Of a stretch of 64,000 nt of DNA, positions 45,611-54,000 are shown in pieces. Made by a program: the position numbers and the translations under genes. Within the stretch, counting starts at the first letter, position 1. The number at the start of each line of letters is the position of its first letter. Location: positions 1,548,001 to 1,612,000 of the forward strand of contig NZ_JAQIJT010000002.1 in NCBI RefSeq assembly GCF_036946125.1, written 5' to 3'. This DNA is from Sphingomonas adhaesiva (lineage in GTDB: Bacteria > Pseudomonadota > Alphaproteobacteria > Sphingomonadales > Sphingomonadaceae). The notes beneath the pieces are model-generated. The model was not told where the DNA came from. It did not search any database and saw only the letters and a list, made by a program, of their open reading frames with translations.

Positions 45611-45682
45611 TCCGAAACGGATGACGCGGTCGCTTGACCCGCCGCGGCAAGGCGGCTTCCTTGCGGATCGAGGGGGAAGGGC

Positions 45683-47182
45683 ATGATCGGCTGGCGTGAC
45701 GCTGATGACCGTGCGCATCGCGGTTCGCTGTTCGCGGCCTTCGCCGCGCTGGCGCGGGGCGAGGCGTGGAGCTTCCCCGCGCTGCGCCCGCACCAGCGCG
45801 AGCCATGGCACGCCTTCACCGTACAGGTCGCCGCGCTCGCGATGATCCATGCGGGGGAGACCGGGCTACCGACGGGCGAAGAGGCGTGGCGCGACCTGCT
45901 GCACGGCCTGACCCCGGACCAGCCGGAGGCGTGGGAACTGGTCGTCGAGGACTGGAGCAAACCGGCGCTGCTCCAGCCGCCGCTGGTTCCCGGGAATGAT
46001 CCTGCCGCATACAAGAAGATATTTTCGACGCCAGACTTGCTTGACATGCTTGTCACCTCCAGAAATCACGATGTAAAACAGCAACAAGTTTCCTCCGCAA
46101 CAGATGAGGATTGGCTATTTTCTCTTGTGACGTTGCAGACGACGGAAGGCTTTCTTGGAGCTGGAAATTACGGAATCTCGAGGATGAATGGCGGTTTCGC
46201 CAGCCGCATGACGCTGGGCATCAGACCCACCGGCGGAGCTGGAAGTGCGTTTCACCGCGACGTCGATCGGCTCGTCGCTCACGCTAACCTTCGCCTCAAC
46301 CGCCGTATAGGCACCCAATTGTTGTGGACCGTCCCGTGGGACGGGATGACATCTCTCAATTATGAAGAACTTGACGAACTCTATGTCGAAGTTTGCCGCC
46401 GTATTCGCCTACGCCGTAACGGCATTGGCAATCTTGTTGCAGTCGGCGCTGGATCAAAAACTGCCCGCGTCGCTTCTGGTCAGAGAAAGGGTCTGACCGA
46501 CGATCCATGGGCGCCTGTCAAAGCGGACGGCACGGCTAGCCACTCCCCAACCGCAGCGGGCTTCGGCTACCGTGAAATGGCGAGGTTGCTCGATAGCAAA
46601 CGTATCAAAAGACCGTTGTTGGCCGAACGGTTCGAGCAAGACGACGTAAGCGGATTGTCGATCGTTGCCGCTGCGCTTGTTCGCGGCGAAGGCAAGACCG
46701 AGGGCCTCCACCGTCGCGCTGTCCGCATCAGCCGCATATCGGAGCTCCCTACCGGCGACAAGGGCGCGCTCGACCGTATCGGCGAGGTCGCGAACACCCG
46801 CGCGAACGAGGCTGGCGAGGCTGGCGCGAACCTCCGCCGTGCGCTCATATCGCTCGTTCAAGGTGGCACCGAGAAGATGCGGCTCGATGACGACGCTGCA
46901 AAGAAGAAGGTCAAGTCGTGGATCGATCAATTCGACCAAACGGTCGATGCCGAGTTTTTCGATCGGCCCTTTTGGGATGAAATATCGATGGCGACCGCTG
47001 GTCAAAACCATCGGCTGCTATGGCGACACAGACTCCGCGCGATTGCGACAGACATATTCGAACGCGCAGCGCGTTGGGCACCGGGAACGGAAGTGACGCG
47101 GGTCAGGGCGTACGCACAAGCGCGCTCCTATCTCGCCGGCCAGATGCGCAAATGGGTAGAGAAGGCAGAGCATGGAGATTGA
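45683..47182 (+). CDS. casA: Cascade large subunit Cse1/Cas8e
   Basis: A 499-aa large subunit of the type I-E Cascade complex, which reads the PAM and recruits Cas3. The early region LRPHQREPWHAFTVQVAALA and the central TTEGFLGAGNYGISRMNGGF are typical of Cse1. ATG at 45683 has GAGGGGGAAGG upstream. The first 300 bp share the high GC of the neighbours, but from about 45990 GC and codon use drop sharply (for example 46021-46090), then recover in part. This suggests the gene is a recombinant with an acquired 3' part. It overlaps casB by 11 bp. Confidence 0.93.
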   Translation: MIGWRDADDRAHRGSLFAAFAALARGEAWSFPALRPHQREPWHAFTVQVAALAMIHAGETGLPTGEEAWRDLLHGLTPDQPEAWELVVEDWSKPALLQPPLVPGNDPAAYKKIFSTPDLLDMLVTSRNHDVKQQQVSSATDEDWLFSLVTLQTTEGFLGAGNYGISRMNGGFASRMTLGIRPTGGAGSAFHRDVDRLVAHANLRLNRRIGTQLLWTVPWDGMTSLNYEELDELYVEVCRRIRLRRNGIGNLVAVGAGSKTARVASGQRKGLTDDPWAPVKADGTASHSPTAAGFGYREMARLLDSKRIKRPLLAERFEQDDVSGLSIVAAALVRGEGKTEGLHRRAVRISRISELPTGDKGALDRIGEVANTRANEAGEAGANLRRALISLVQGGTEKMRLDDDAAKKKVKSWIDQFDQTVDAEFFDRPFWDEISMATAGQNHRLLWRHRLRAIATDIFERAARWAPGTEVTRVRAYAQARSYLAGQMRKWVEKAEHGD

Positions 47183-47735
47183 CGATGATGCCCCGGCACC
47201 CTCGCCGCAGGATACAGAATCGCCTGTCGAGGTCTTTACCAGAGCCATTTCACGCCTGACGAACGGCAGACGGGCACAGTTGCGGCGCGCCTATCTGACG
47301 AACAGCCTTGAGGCAGATGGGATCGTGATCGGTCTGCTCCATCAGGCCGCGGTCAACGTTCGCCCGGACGCCGAAGCGCAACGCCCATGGAAACTGATCG
47401 CCCATTGCGCGGCTCTGCTCGCGGGTACCGGAAACGTCGGTGCGCCGGCGCACGTACGAGGCAAGTCGCTCGGCCGCGCCCTACAGGCCGCGAACGTCTC
47501 TGAACACCGGATGCTGCGCCTCACCTCGGCCCGCGGTCGCGTGCAGGAATCGCTGATCGTTCAGGCGATGCGGCGGATCGAACGCGAGGGAAAGGGACCG
47601 ATCGACATGCGGGTTCTCTTCCATCTCATACGATATGCCGACGACGGTCGCGGTCGCGACGCCCGCCTGCGCATCGCCCAGGACTATTACGCCGCGCAGG
47701 CGCGGTCGCAGAAGGACAATTCGAATGACGACTGA
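47172..47735 (+). CDS. casB: Cascade small subunit Cse2
   Basis: A 187-aa alpha-helical small subunit; two copies normally line the Cascade belly and stabilise the R-loop. Family features are weak but recognisable: GRRAQLRRAYLTNSLEADGI, HCAALLAGTG and RMLRLTSARGRVQESLIVQA, and its place between cse1 and cas7e is diagnostic. Most of the gene shares the lower GC of the casA 3' part; composition returns to normal near its end (after about 47640). Confidence 0.9.
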   Translation: MEIDDDAPAPSPQDTESPVEVFTRAISRLTNGRRAQLRRAYLTNSLEADGIVIGLLHQAAVNVRPDAEAQRPWKLIAHCAALLAGTGNVGAPAHVRGKSLGRALQAANVSEHRMLRLTSARGRVQESLIVQAMRRIEREGKGPIDMRVLFHLIRYADDGRGRDARLRIAQDYYAAQARSQKDNSNDD

Positions 47736-48936
47736 CCCGGCTTCCGCCGTCCTGCCCAAATTCCTCCAGATCCACTTCCTCGCCGCCTATCCCGGCGCGC
47801 TGCTCAACCGCGACGACGCCGGGCTGGCGAAGCGCCTGCCCTTCGGCAGCGCGGTGCGCACGCGCGTGTCGTCGCAATGCCTCAAGCGACATTGGCGCGT
47901 CACCGACGACCGCCACGGCCTGCGCGAGCTGGCGAAGAAGGAAGGCGTCGAGGGCGTCCGCTCGAAAATCGCGATCGAGCGCGAGGTGACCGGCCCGCTG
48001 CGCGACCGCACCTTCGCCAAGGAAGCGGTCGACGCGGTCGAGCACGCCTTCCTCACCAAATTCTACGGCAAGAATGCCAAGGACAAGCAGCAGCGCCAGG
48101 CCCTGCTCTTCGGCCGCCCCGAGCTGACGTGGATGCGCCAACAGGCCGAGCGCCTGCTGAGCGAGAACCCGGATGCCAAGGCCGCCGGCGCCGCGGCAGA
48201 GGCGTGGTTGAAGGAGGAGAAAGCCAACCTGAACCAGCTGCGCGACCAGAACGTCCTCGCCGCCTCGCTGGAAGCGGCATTGTTCGGCCGCATGGTCACC
48301 AGCGACACCCGCGCCAATCGCGACGCCGCGATCCACGTCGCGCACGCCTTCACCGTCCATGCCGAACAGGCCGAACTCGACTATTTCACCGTCGTCGACG
48401 ATCTGCGCGATCGCGAGCAGGGCGACGACGCGGGCGCCGCGGGCGTCTTCGATACCGAGCTCACCTCGGGCCTCTATTATGGCTATGTCGTCGTCGACGT
48501 CCCCCTGCTCGTCTCCAACCTCACCGGGTGCGACCGCCGCGACTGGCGCGGCGAGCACGACCGCGCGCTCGCCGCACAGGTGGTCGAGCATCTGATCCAC
48601 CTCGTCGCAGAGGTCTCTCCCGGCGCGAAGCTGGGCTCCACCGCCCCCTATGGCCGTGCCGAGCTGATGCTGGTGGAGGCGGGCGACCGCCAGCCGCGCA
48701 CCCTCGCCAATGCCTTCCGCGAGGCGGTGCCGACGCTGGACCGCGATTCGAACCGCTCGCTCGCGCAGCGCACCGCCCGCGCGCTCACCGACCATCTGGC
48801 CGAGATGGACCGGGTGTACGATACCGGCGAGGCGCGCTTCCAGGCCGCCGTCGCCGAGCTGAGGATCGACGGTATTCCCGACGGTAGCCTGCGCGAGCTG
48901 GCGGCATGGGCGGGCGATCTGGTGCGCCATCCGTGA
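47725..48936 (+). CDS. cas7e: Cascade backbone subunit Cas7e
   Basis: A 403-aa Cas7 (Cse4/CasC) protein; six copies coat the crRNA guide. The N-terminus FLQIHFLAAYPGALLNRDDA followed by GSAVRTRVSSQCLKRHWRV is characteristic. ETS-like AELDYFTVVDDL and LTSGLYYGYVVVDVPLLVSN follow. The ATG at 47725 overlaps casB by 11 bp; longer frames upstream lie in casB. GC is high again from here to cas2. Confidence 0.95.
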   Translation: MTTDPASAVLPKFLQIHFLAAYPGALLNRDDAGLAKRLPFGSAVRTRVSSQCLKRHWRVTDDRHGLRELAKKEGVEGVRSKIAIEREVTGPLRDRTFAKEAVDAVEHAFLTKFYGKNAKDKQQRQALLFGRPELTWMRQQAERLLSENPDAKAAGAAAEAWLKEEKANLNQLRDQNVLAASLEAALFGRMVTSDTRANRDAAIHVAHAFTVHAEQAELDYFTVVDDLRDREQGDDAGAAGVFDTELTSGLYYGYVVVDVPLLVSNLTGCDRRDWRGEHDRALAAQVVEHLIHLVAEVSPGAKLGSTAPYGRAELMLVEAGDRQPRTLANAFREAVPTLDRDSNRSLAQRTARALTDHLAEMDRVYDTGEARFQAAVAELRIDGIPDGSLRELAAWAGDLVRHP

Positions 48937-49664
48937 GGCACCTGATCCTGGACCTCGACGCCCCGCTGATGAGCTTCGGCGGCGATCTGGTCGATGCTTA
49001 CGGCGTGGTGCGCGACTTCCCGGCGAAGTCGATGTTGGCGGGTCTGTTCGCCAACGCGCTCGGTTGGGAGCGGTATGACGCGCCCGCGCACGCGGCGTTG
49101 CAGGACCGGCTCGTCATGGGGTCGGCCCGCGTCGCGGAGGGGCAGCGCCAGCGCGAGTTTCAGACCGCGAAGCTGGAGGCGAACGATCGCGGCTGGACCA
49201 CGCGCGGCCGCGTCAAGGGGCGCGCGGGCGGCGCCGATACCTACAAATCCCCGCATATCCGCTACCGCGACATGGACGCCGACGCGCGCGTTCTGATCGC
49301 CTGCCGCCTCGACCCCGCCGGGGAGGCCCCCACGCTCGACGCGCTGGCCGCCGCGCTCAACCGCCCGGAGCGGCCGCTGTTCCTGGGTCGCAAGCCCTTC
49401 ATTCCCTCCCGCAGGCTGGTCCTGGGCGTCGTGGAGGCGGCCTCCATCCCCGAGGCGCTGGTCGCTGCCTTGGCTGGCATCGACGCGCCGCACCGCGCGC
49501 AGGTCCGCGCGCAATGGCCGCTGCGCGAGGCGATCGGCACCGCCATCGCGACCGGCGCGCAGGAGGAGGAACTGACCGACGAACGCCATTGGCCCGCCGG
49601 TGTCCATGCCGGGCTGCGCCGCGTGATGGTCGGTCGCCTCGCCTGGCCGGAGGCGGCGGCGTGA
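48933..49664 (+). CDS. cas5e: Cascade subunit Cas5e
   Basis: A 243-aa Cas5 (CasD) protein that caps the 5' handle of crRNA. It begins HLILDLDAPLMSFGGDLVDA, followed by DFPAKSMLAGLFANALGW, the usual Cas5e N-terminus; HRRERQTAKLE-like REFQTAKLEANDRGW and FLGRKPFIPSRRLVLG follow. GTG at 48933 overlaps the cas7e stop (GTGA). Confidence 0.94.
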   Translation: MRHLILDLDAPLMSFGGDLVDAYGVVRDFPAKSMLAGLFANALGWERYDAPAHAALQDRLVMGSARVAEGQRQREFQTAKLEANDRGWTTRGRVKGRAGGADTYKSPHIRYRDMDADARVLIACRLDPAGEAPTLDALAAALNRPERPLFLGRKPFIPSRRLVLGVVEAASIPEALVAALAGIDAPHRAQVRAQWPLREAIGTAIATGAQEEELTDERHWPAGVHAGLRRVMVGRLAWPEAAA

Positions 49665-50434
49665 CGCTTCACCTCGTCCGTATCGGCGTGAACCCGCTCG
49701 CCCTCGCGCAATATGCGGTCGGGCGTCGCATCGGCGACGACGACGACGGTTATGCCCTCCACTGCGCGCTCGTCGCCCGCTTCGGCGATGCCGCGCCGCG
49801 CCCGTTCCGCTACTGGCGCGACCACGCCCGCGGCCCGCACCTGCTCGGCTATGTGGCGGACTGGCCCGCGATGCAGGATGCCGGCGCCCTTCCCCCTGCC
49901 GACGACCGGCTGGCGGCGCTGTTCGATACCCCGCAGGCACAGCCCATGCCCGCCGCATGGCGTGCCGCGGCGCGCTACGCGTTCGAGGTCCGCGTCCGCC
50001 CGACCGTCCGCTTCGGCAAGCAGGTCCGTGCCGCCCGCGGCGACCGTGCCGGCGCCTGGCAACCCGGGGCGGGCGAAATCGACGCCTATGTCGCGGCCTG
50101 CGAGCGCGCCGTCCTCGCCGGGGAGAGCACCGACACCGTCGACCGCGCCGCCGTCTACGTCCGCTGGCTCGCCCGCCGGCTGGACGGCGTCGCCACGCTG
50201 GAGGACGCCACGCTGCGCCTCTTCCAGCGCGCCCGGTCGCGCCGCAGCACGCATCGCAGCGGCGGCAGCGGCGCGCGCACCCACGCGGTCGAAGGTCCCG
50301 ACGCGGTGGTCGCCGGCACGCTGACGATCACCGATCCCGCCGCCTTCGCCGACATCCTCGCGCGCGGCGTCGGGCGCCACGCCGCCTTCGGCCATGGCAT
50401 GCTGCTGCTCTCCCCCGCAGGCCGGGCGGCATAG
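49661..50434 (+). CDS. cas6e: crRNA-processing endoribonuclease Cas6e
   Basis: A 257-aa Cas6e (CasE/Cse3) that cuts the repeat hairpin and stays bound to the crRNA 3' end. It starts TLHLVRIGVNPLALAQYAVG and ends with the glycine-rich loop GVGRHAAFGHGMLLLSPAG typical of RAMP proteins. GTG at 49661 overlaps the cas5e stop. The repeat it should cut has a 6-bp stem (CCCCGC/GCGGGG), which would leave ATCGACCC as 5' handle. Confidence 0.93.
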   Translation: MTLHLVRIGVNPLALAQYAVGRRIGDDDDGYALHCALVARFGDAAPRPFRYWRDHARGPHLLGYVADWPAMQDAGALPPADDRLAALFDTPQAQPMPAAWRAAARYAFEVRVRPTVRFGKQVRAARGDRAGAWQPGAGEIDAYVAACERAVLAGESTDTVDRAAVYVRWLARRLDGVATLEDATLRLFQRARSRRSTHRSGGSGARTHAVEGPDAVVAGTLTITDPAAFADILARGVGRHAAFGHGMLLLSPAGRAA

Positions 50435-51340
50435 ATGCTGTCCGGCCGCCTCGGACTGGAACGCGCGCGCATTCCGCACGCCGATCGTCAGGGGCTGGTC
50501 TGGCTCGACCGCGGCCGGCTGGAGGTGGAGGACGGCTGCCTGCGCTTCGTCACCGCGGGCGGCGGCGGGCTGGCCGCGGGCGATTACCAGATCCCCTATC
50601 ACGCCATCTCCATCGTGCTGCTGGGGCCGGGCAGCAGCGTCACGCACGACGCGCTGCGGCTGCTAGCCCGCCACGGCTGCGCGCTGGCCGCGATCGGCGA
50701 CGGCGCAGTGCGCTTCTACACCGCGCCCCCGCTGATGCCGGACACGTCGGCGCTGGCGCGCGCGCAGGTGCGTCGCTGGGCCGATCCGAAGCTGCGGATG
50801 GAAACCGCGCGGGCGATGTACGCGATGCGCTTCGGCGAGATCGTCCGCACCCGCGACATCGCCGTCCTGCGCGGGCAGGAAGGCGCCCGCATCAAGCGTG
50901 CCTATGTCCTCGCCGCGGAACGCCACGGCATCGTCTGGAACGGCCGCCGCTACGACCGCGAGAACCCCGAGGCCGGCGACCTCGCCAACCAGGCGATCAA
51001 CCACGCCGGCTCCGCCATGACCGCCGCGGCATGCGTGGCGGTGGCGGCGACCGGCGCGATTCCGCAACTGGGCTTCGTCCACGAGGATTCGGGGCAGAGC
51101 TTCGTCCTCGACATCGCCGATCTCTACCGCCACGACGTGCTGCTCGACATCGCCTTCGGCGCGGTACGAGAGGCGCGCGCCCGCGGCGCCGCCCCGATCG
51201 AGCGGCTGGTGCGCCGGCGCGCCGCGCTCCTCTTCCGCCAGCGCGCCGTCATCCCCGGCATGATCGACCGCATCAAGACGCTGCTGCTTCCGGGCGAACC
51301 CGCCCCGGCGGATGCGCCGTCGGCGGCGGGTGCCGACTGA
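50435..51340 (+). CDS. cas1e: CRISPR integrase Cas1e
   Basis: A 301-aa Cas1 that with Cas2 inserts new spacers at the leader end. The N-terminal beta domain runs to about residue 85. The catalytic helical domain has RDIAVLRGQEGARIKRAYVL, NQAINHAGSAMTAA and the His/Asp active-site stretch GFVHEDSGQSFVLDIADLYR. The ATG follows the cas6e stop without a gap, and the end overlaps cas2 by one base. Confidence 0.96.
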   Translation: MLSGRLGLERARIPHADRQGLVWLDRGRLEVEDGCLRFVTAGGGGLAAGDYQIPYHAISIVLLGPGSSVTHDALRLLARHGCALAAIGDGAVRFYTAPPLMPDTSALARAQVRRWADPKLRMETARAMYAMRFGEIVRTRDIAVLRGQEGARIKRAYVLAAERHGIVWNGRRYDRENPEAGDLANQAINHAGSAMTAAACVAVAATGAIPQLGFVHEDSGQSFVLDIADLYRHDVLLDIAFGAVREARARGAAPIERLVRRRAALLFRQRAVIPGMIDRIKTLLLPGEPAPADAPSAAGAD

Positions 51341-51666
51341 TGCCGCTGACCGTCGTCATCACCCGCGACGTCGAGGACCGCTACCGCGGCTTCCTCGGCT
51401 CCGCGATGCTCGAACTGGCGCCGGGCGTCTATGCGCAACCGCGGATGAGCGCGGGCGTGCGCGGCCGCATCTGGGCCGTGGTGGAGGAATGGCACACCCG
51501 CCTGCGCCGCGGCAGCATCGTGATGTGCTGGGCCGAACCCGCCTCCGCCGGCGGCCTGGGCCTCTGCGTCCTCGGCGAGCCGCCCAAGGACGTCGTCACC
51601 CACGAAAGCATCCTCCTCGTCCGCCGCGCCTTGTCCTCGCGACAGGCGTCCACGCAGCCGCCATGA
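51340..51666 (+). CDS. cas2e: CRISPR integration subunit Cas2e
   Basis: A 108-aa Cas2 of the I-E kind. The ferredoxin-like fold begins TVVITRDVEDRYRGFLGSAM, with LELAPGVYAQPRMSAGVRGR and SIVMCWAEP. It is the last gene of the operon; the stop codon lies 60 bp before the first CRISPR repeat. Confidence 0.95.
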   Translation: MPLTVVITRDVEDRYRGFLGSAMLELAPGVYAQPRMSAGVRGRIWAVVEEWHTRLRRGSIVMCWAEPASAGGLGLCVLGEPPKDVVTHESILLVRRALSSRQASTQPP

Positions 51667-51726
51667 GAGAGCCGCTGCAAGCCGCTCTTTGACATCGTGG
51701 ACGAAATCAAGCACTTCCCCCCAAGA
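51667..51726 (+). promoter_or_regulatory. CRISPR leader with IHF-like site
   Basis: The 60-bp stretch between cas2 and repeat 1. It holds TTGACA (51689-51694), a perfect -35-like hexamer without a clear -10, and AATCAAGCACTTC (51705-51717), which fits the IHF consensus WATCAANNNNTTR at all but the last base. It ends 9 bp before the repeat, the position used by IHF in E. coli type I-E adaptation. Confidence 0.6.
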
Positions 51727-52060
51727 GGCTCCCCCGCACCCGCGGGGATCGACCCGATCTTGCCACCGCCGACCTGCTGTCGCGCACGGCTCCCCCGCAC
51801 CCGCGGGGATCGACCCCGGACAGGAACGTCACGATGCCGGGGGTGAATGGCTCCCCCGCACCCGCGGGGATCGACCCATCTACACGCAGATGACGGGGCA
51901 GCAGCTGACGGCTCCCCCGCACCCGCGGGGATCGACCCGGCGTCTACGAATACGTGGGAGGCGCCGCCCGGGCTCCCCCGCACCCGCGGGGATCGACCCC
52001 AGTATTCAACCAGCCGCGAATTTGCTCCACGGGCTCCCCCGCACCCGCGGGGATCGACCC
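51727..52060 (+). CRISPR. type I-E CRISPR array, leader-proximal segment (6 repeats)
   Basis: Six identical 29-nt repeats start at 51727, 51788, 51849, 51910, 51971 and 52032 (period 61), enclosing five 32-nt spacers. The repeat starts GGCTCCCCCGC and ends GCGGGGATCGACCC. It contains a CCCCGC/GCGGGG stem with ACCC loop and matches the orientation of E. coli I-E repeats, so crRNA is transcribed rightwards from the cas2 side. Spacer 6 begins at 52061 and is cut by the IS630 copy. Confidence 0.98.
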
Positions 52061-52084
52061 GACCCGAATTAGAGTCAGTTTCGA

Positions 52085-52738
52085 TCATGTTTGCACGTAG
52101 CCTGAGTGTCGGAGGTAGTTTGCGCATTCGGCGGGTCTGAAGCGTTTGAGGATGTGCTTGAGGGCTGTGACGATGGCGTCGAAGGAGCGCGGGGCGGCCT
52201 TTCGGAGCAGCGCCTTGATCTTGGCGAAGGCCTGCTCGATCGGGTTGAAGTCGGGGCTGTAGGCTGGAAGGTAGAGCAGGCCCATGCCTGCATCCTCGAG
52301 ACACTGCCGGACGCCGTCGACCTTGTGGGCCGCCAGGTTGTCGCAGACCACGATGCTGCCGGGCGGCAGTTCGGGGATGAGGTGATCGGTCAGCCATTGC
52401 TGGAAGATGCGGCCGGTCATCGGCGTGTCGATCAGCATCGGCGCGGCGATGCCGTCGTGGCGCAGGCCGGCGACGAAGGTCGAGGTCATCCAGTGCCCGT
52501 GGGGTGCCTTGCCGAGCAGCGGCTTGCCCTTCCGGCCCCAGCCGCGCAGCCGGGTCATGCTGGTGGTCGTCCCTGTCTCGTCGACGAAGACCAGCGACGT
52601 GAAGTCCAGTCCGGCCTGTGCGGCACGCCAGACCTCGCGCGCGACCGCGACGTCCGGCCGGTCCTGCTCAGCCGCGAAGATGGTCCTTTTTTTTGTGCCG
52701 CAGCCCCAGCCTGCGCACCGTCCGCCAGACGCTCGCAT
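52085..52738 (-). CDS. IS630 transposase, catalytic frame (orfB), copy 2
   Basis: The same DDE catalytic frame as in copy 1 (FVDETGTTTSM, VCDNLAAHK, SPDFNPIEQ). It is probably expressed only as a frameshift fusion with orfA; the stated start is the limit of the open frame, not a supported start codon. Confidence 0.88.
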   Translation of the reverse strand: MRASGGRCAGWGCGTKKRTIFAAEQDRPDVAVAREVWRAAQAGLDFTSLVFVDETGTTTSMTRLRGWGRKGKPLLGKAPHGHWMTSTFVAGLRHDGIAAPMLIDTPMTGRIFQQWLTDHLIPELPPGSIVVCDNLAAHKVDGVRQCLEDAGMGLLYLPAYSPDFNPIEQAFAKIKALLRKAAPRSFDAIVTALKHILKRFRPAECANYLRHSGYVQT

Positions 52739-53030
52739 AACTGACCTCGATCCCGCGCCCGGCCAGCTCGCTCCTGACTTCGCCCAGCGTCAACTCCGGC
52801 ACCTCGGCCAGCCGCTCGCCGATCCAGCCCGCCTGATCCAGCAGCTTCGAGCGCCGATCGCCGCCCATCGGCCGCGCCGCGTGGCTGCTCTCGCGCCGGT
52901 AGCGCCGCCACCAGTTCCCCGCCGTGCTCGGCGCCACGTCGAACGCCGCACCCACCTCCCGACAGCTCCGCCCCGTCGCCATCGCCGCTACCACCCGCTT
53001 GCGAAGGTCATCCGAATACGCCTTGCCCAT
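52668..53030 (-). CDS. IS630 transposase, N-terminal frame (orfA), copy 2
   Basis: The same 120-aa helix-turn-helix protein as in copy 1, ending just beyond the A8 run. Translation gives the same sequence, suggesting recent transposition or gene conversion. Confidence 0.9.
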   Translation of the reverse strand: MGKAYSDDLRKRVVAAMATGRSCREVGAAFDVAPSTAGNWWRRYRRESSHAARPMGGDRRSKLLDQAGWIGERLAEVPELTLGEVRSELAGRGIEVSYASVWRTVRRLGLRHKKKDHLRG

Positions 53031-53143
53031 CCACGCCAGCCTCCCATCCGGCCAGCACCTTGAATCACCAAATCACCCCTACGTGAATCCCCCTTGATTC
53101 AACTCGGTCGCAGACGACTCTAGCAATCGACCAACGCCGCACA

Positions 53144-53989
53144 GGCTCCCCCGCACCCGCGGGGATCGACCCCGACAATCCCGATGCTGCGGTTGTGACA
53201 GGCGGGCTCCCCCGCACCCGCGGGGATCGACCCACGCGACGATAATCGAGCGCGCGCCATTCGTCGGCTCCCCCGCACCCGCGGGGATCGACCCCCAAGC
53301 GGCACGACGCCCTGACCATCGAGCGAGGCTCCCCCGCACCCGCGGGGATCGACCCCGCGTTGAAGGTTTCTCCCCCCGTCAGCGCAAGGCTCCCCCGCAC
53401 CCGCGGGGATCGACCCCCAAGCGGCACGACGCCCTGACCATCGAGCGAGGCTCCCCCGCACCCGCGGGGATCGACCCCGCGTTGAAGGTTTCTCCCCCCG
53501 TCAGCGCAAGGCTCCCCCGCACCCGCGGGGATCGACCCTCGTACTGCTCGACCGTGCTGCGGAGGAAGGAGGCTCCCCCGCACCCGCGGGGATCGACCCG
53601 GCCGCTACGAGGTCGACCCGGCGAAGTTCAGGGCTCCCCCGCACCCGCGGGGATCGACCCATGACGGCGATCATCGCCGCGCTGCGCGCCGCGGCTCCCC
53701 CGCACCCGCGGGGATCGACCCTACGTCGACCGCCGGTTGGTTTACACCTTCCCGGCTCCCCCGCACCCGCGGGGATCGACCCGATCGACGGACAGCGATG
53801 CCGGACCAACGCAGGGCTCCCCCGCACCCGCGGGGATCGACCCGCGATCTTCGCGAAGGCCAGTACCGGCACCGCGGCTCCCCCGCACCCGCGGGGATCG
53901 ACCCTTGAACGGGCCGCGGGGATCGACCCCTCGCGGTGACCGCGATCGGTCAGAACGCCGAGGTCCCCCGCACCCGCGGGGATCGACCC
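53144..53989 (+). CRISPR. type I-E CRISPR array, distal segment
   Basis: Thirteen full repeats at 61-bp spacing start at 53144 and run to 53876 (last full copy 53876-53904), followed by a truncated repeat (53914-53929) and a terminal degenerate one (53961-53989, two mismatches at its start). Spacers are 32 nt. Spacers at 53295 and 53356 recur exactly at 53417 and 53478. The 56 bp between 53904 and 53961 is 37 bp shorter than a normal spacer-repeat-spacer block, so part of a spacer and of a repeat is lost. A worn distal end supports the leader being at the cas2 side. Confidence 0.97.
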
Positions 53990-54000
53990 CGCCACCTTAA

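Larger units (their letters stand above)
52072..53120 (-). mobile_element. IS630-family insertion sequence, copy 2, inside a CRISPR spacer
   Basis: A 1049-bp copy of the element at 7274-8322, same orientation. It is flanked by TA at 52070-52071 and 53121-53122. Removing it and one TA rejoins 52061-52071 with 53123-53143 into exactly 32 nt, a full-length spacer, which proves the insertion point. Its transposase frames oppose CRISPR transcription. Confidence 0.97.

Noticed and set aside
7274..53120. Composite transposon carrying DISARM and cas genes
   Set aside because: Each IS has its own TA duplication, copy 2 cuts a CRISPR spacer, and the enclosed DNA includes ordinary chromosomal genes, so the outer IS pair did not bring the region in as a unit.
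53065..53995. Open frames with repeated PRVRGSP / SPAPAGIDP peptides
   Set aside because: These are translations of the CRISPR repeats, not a repeat protein.
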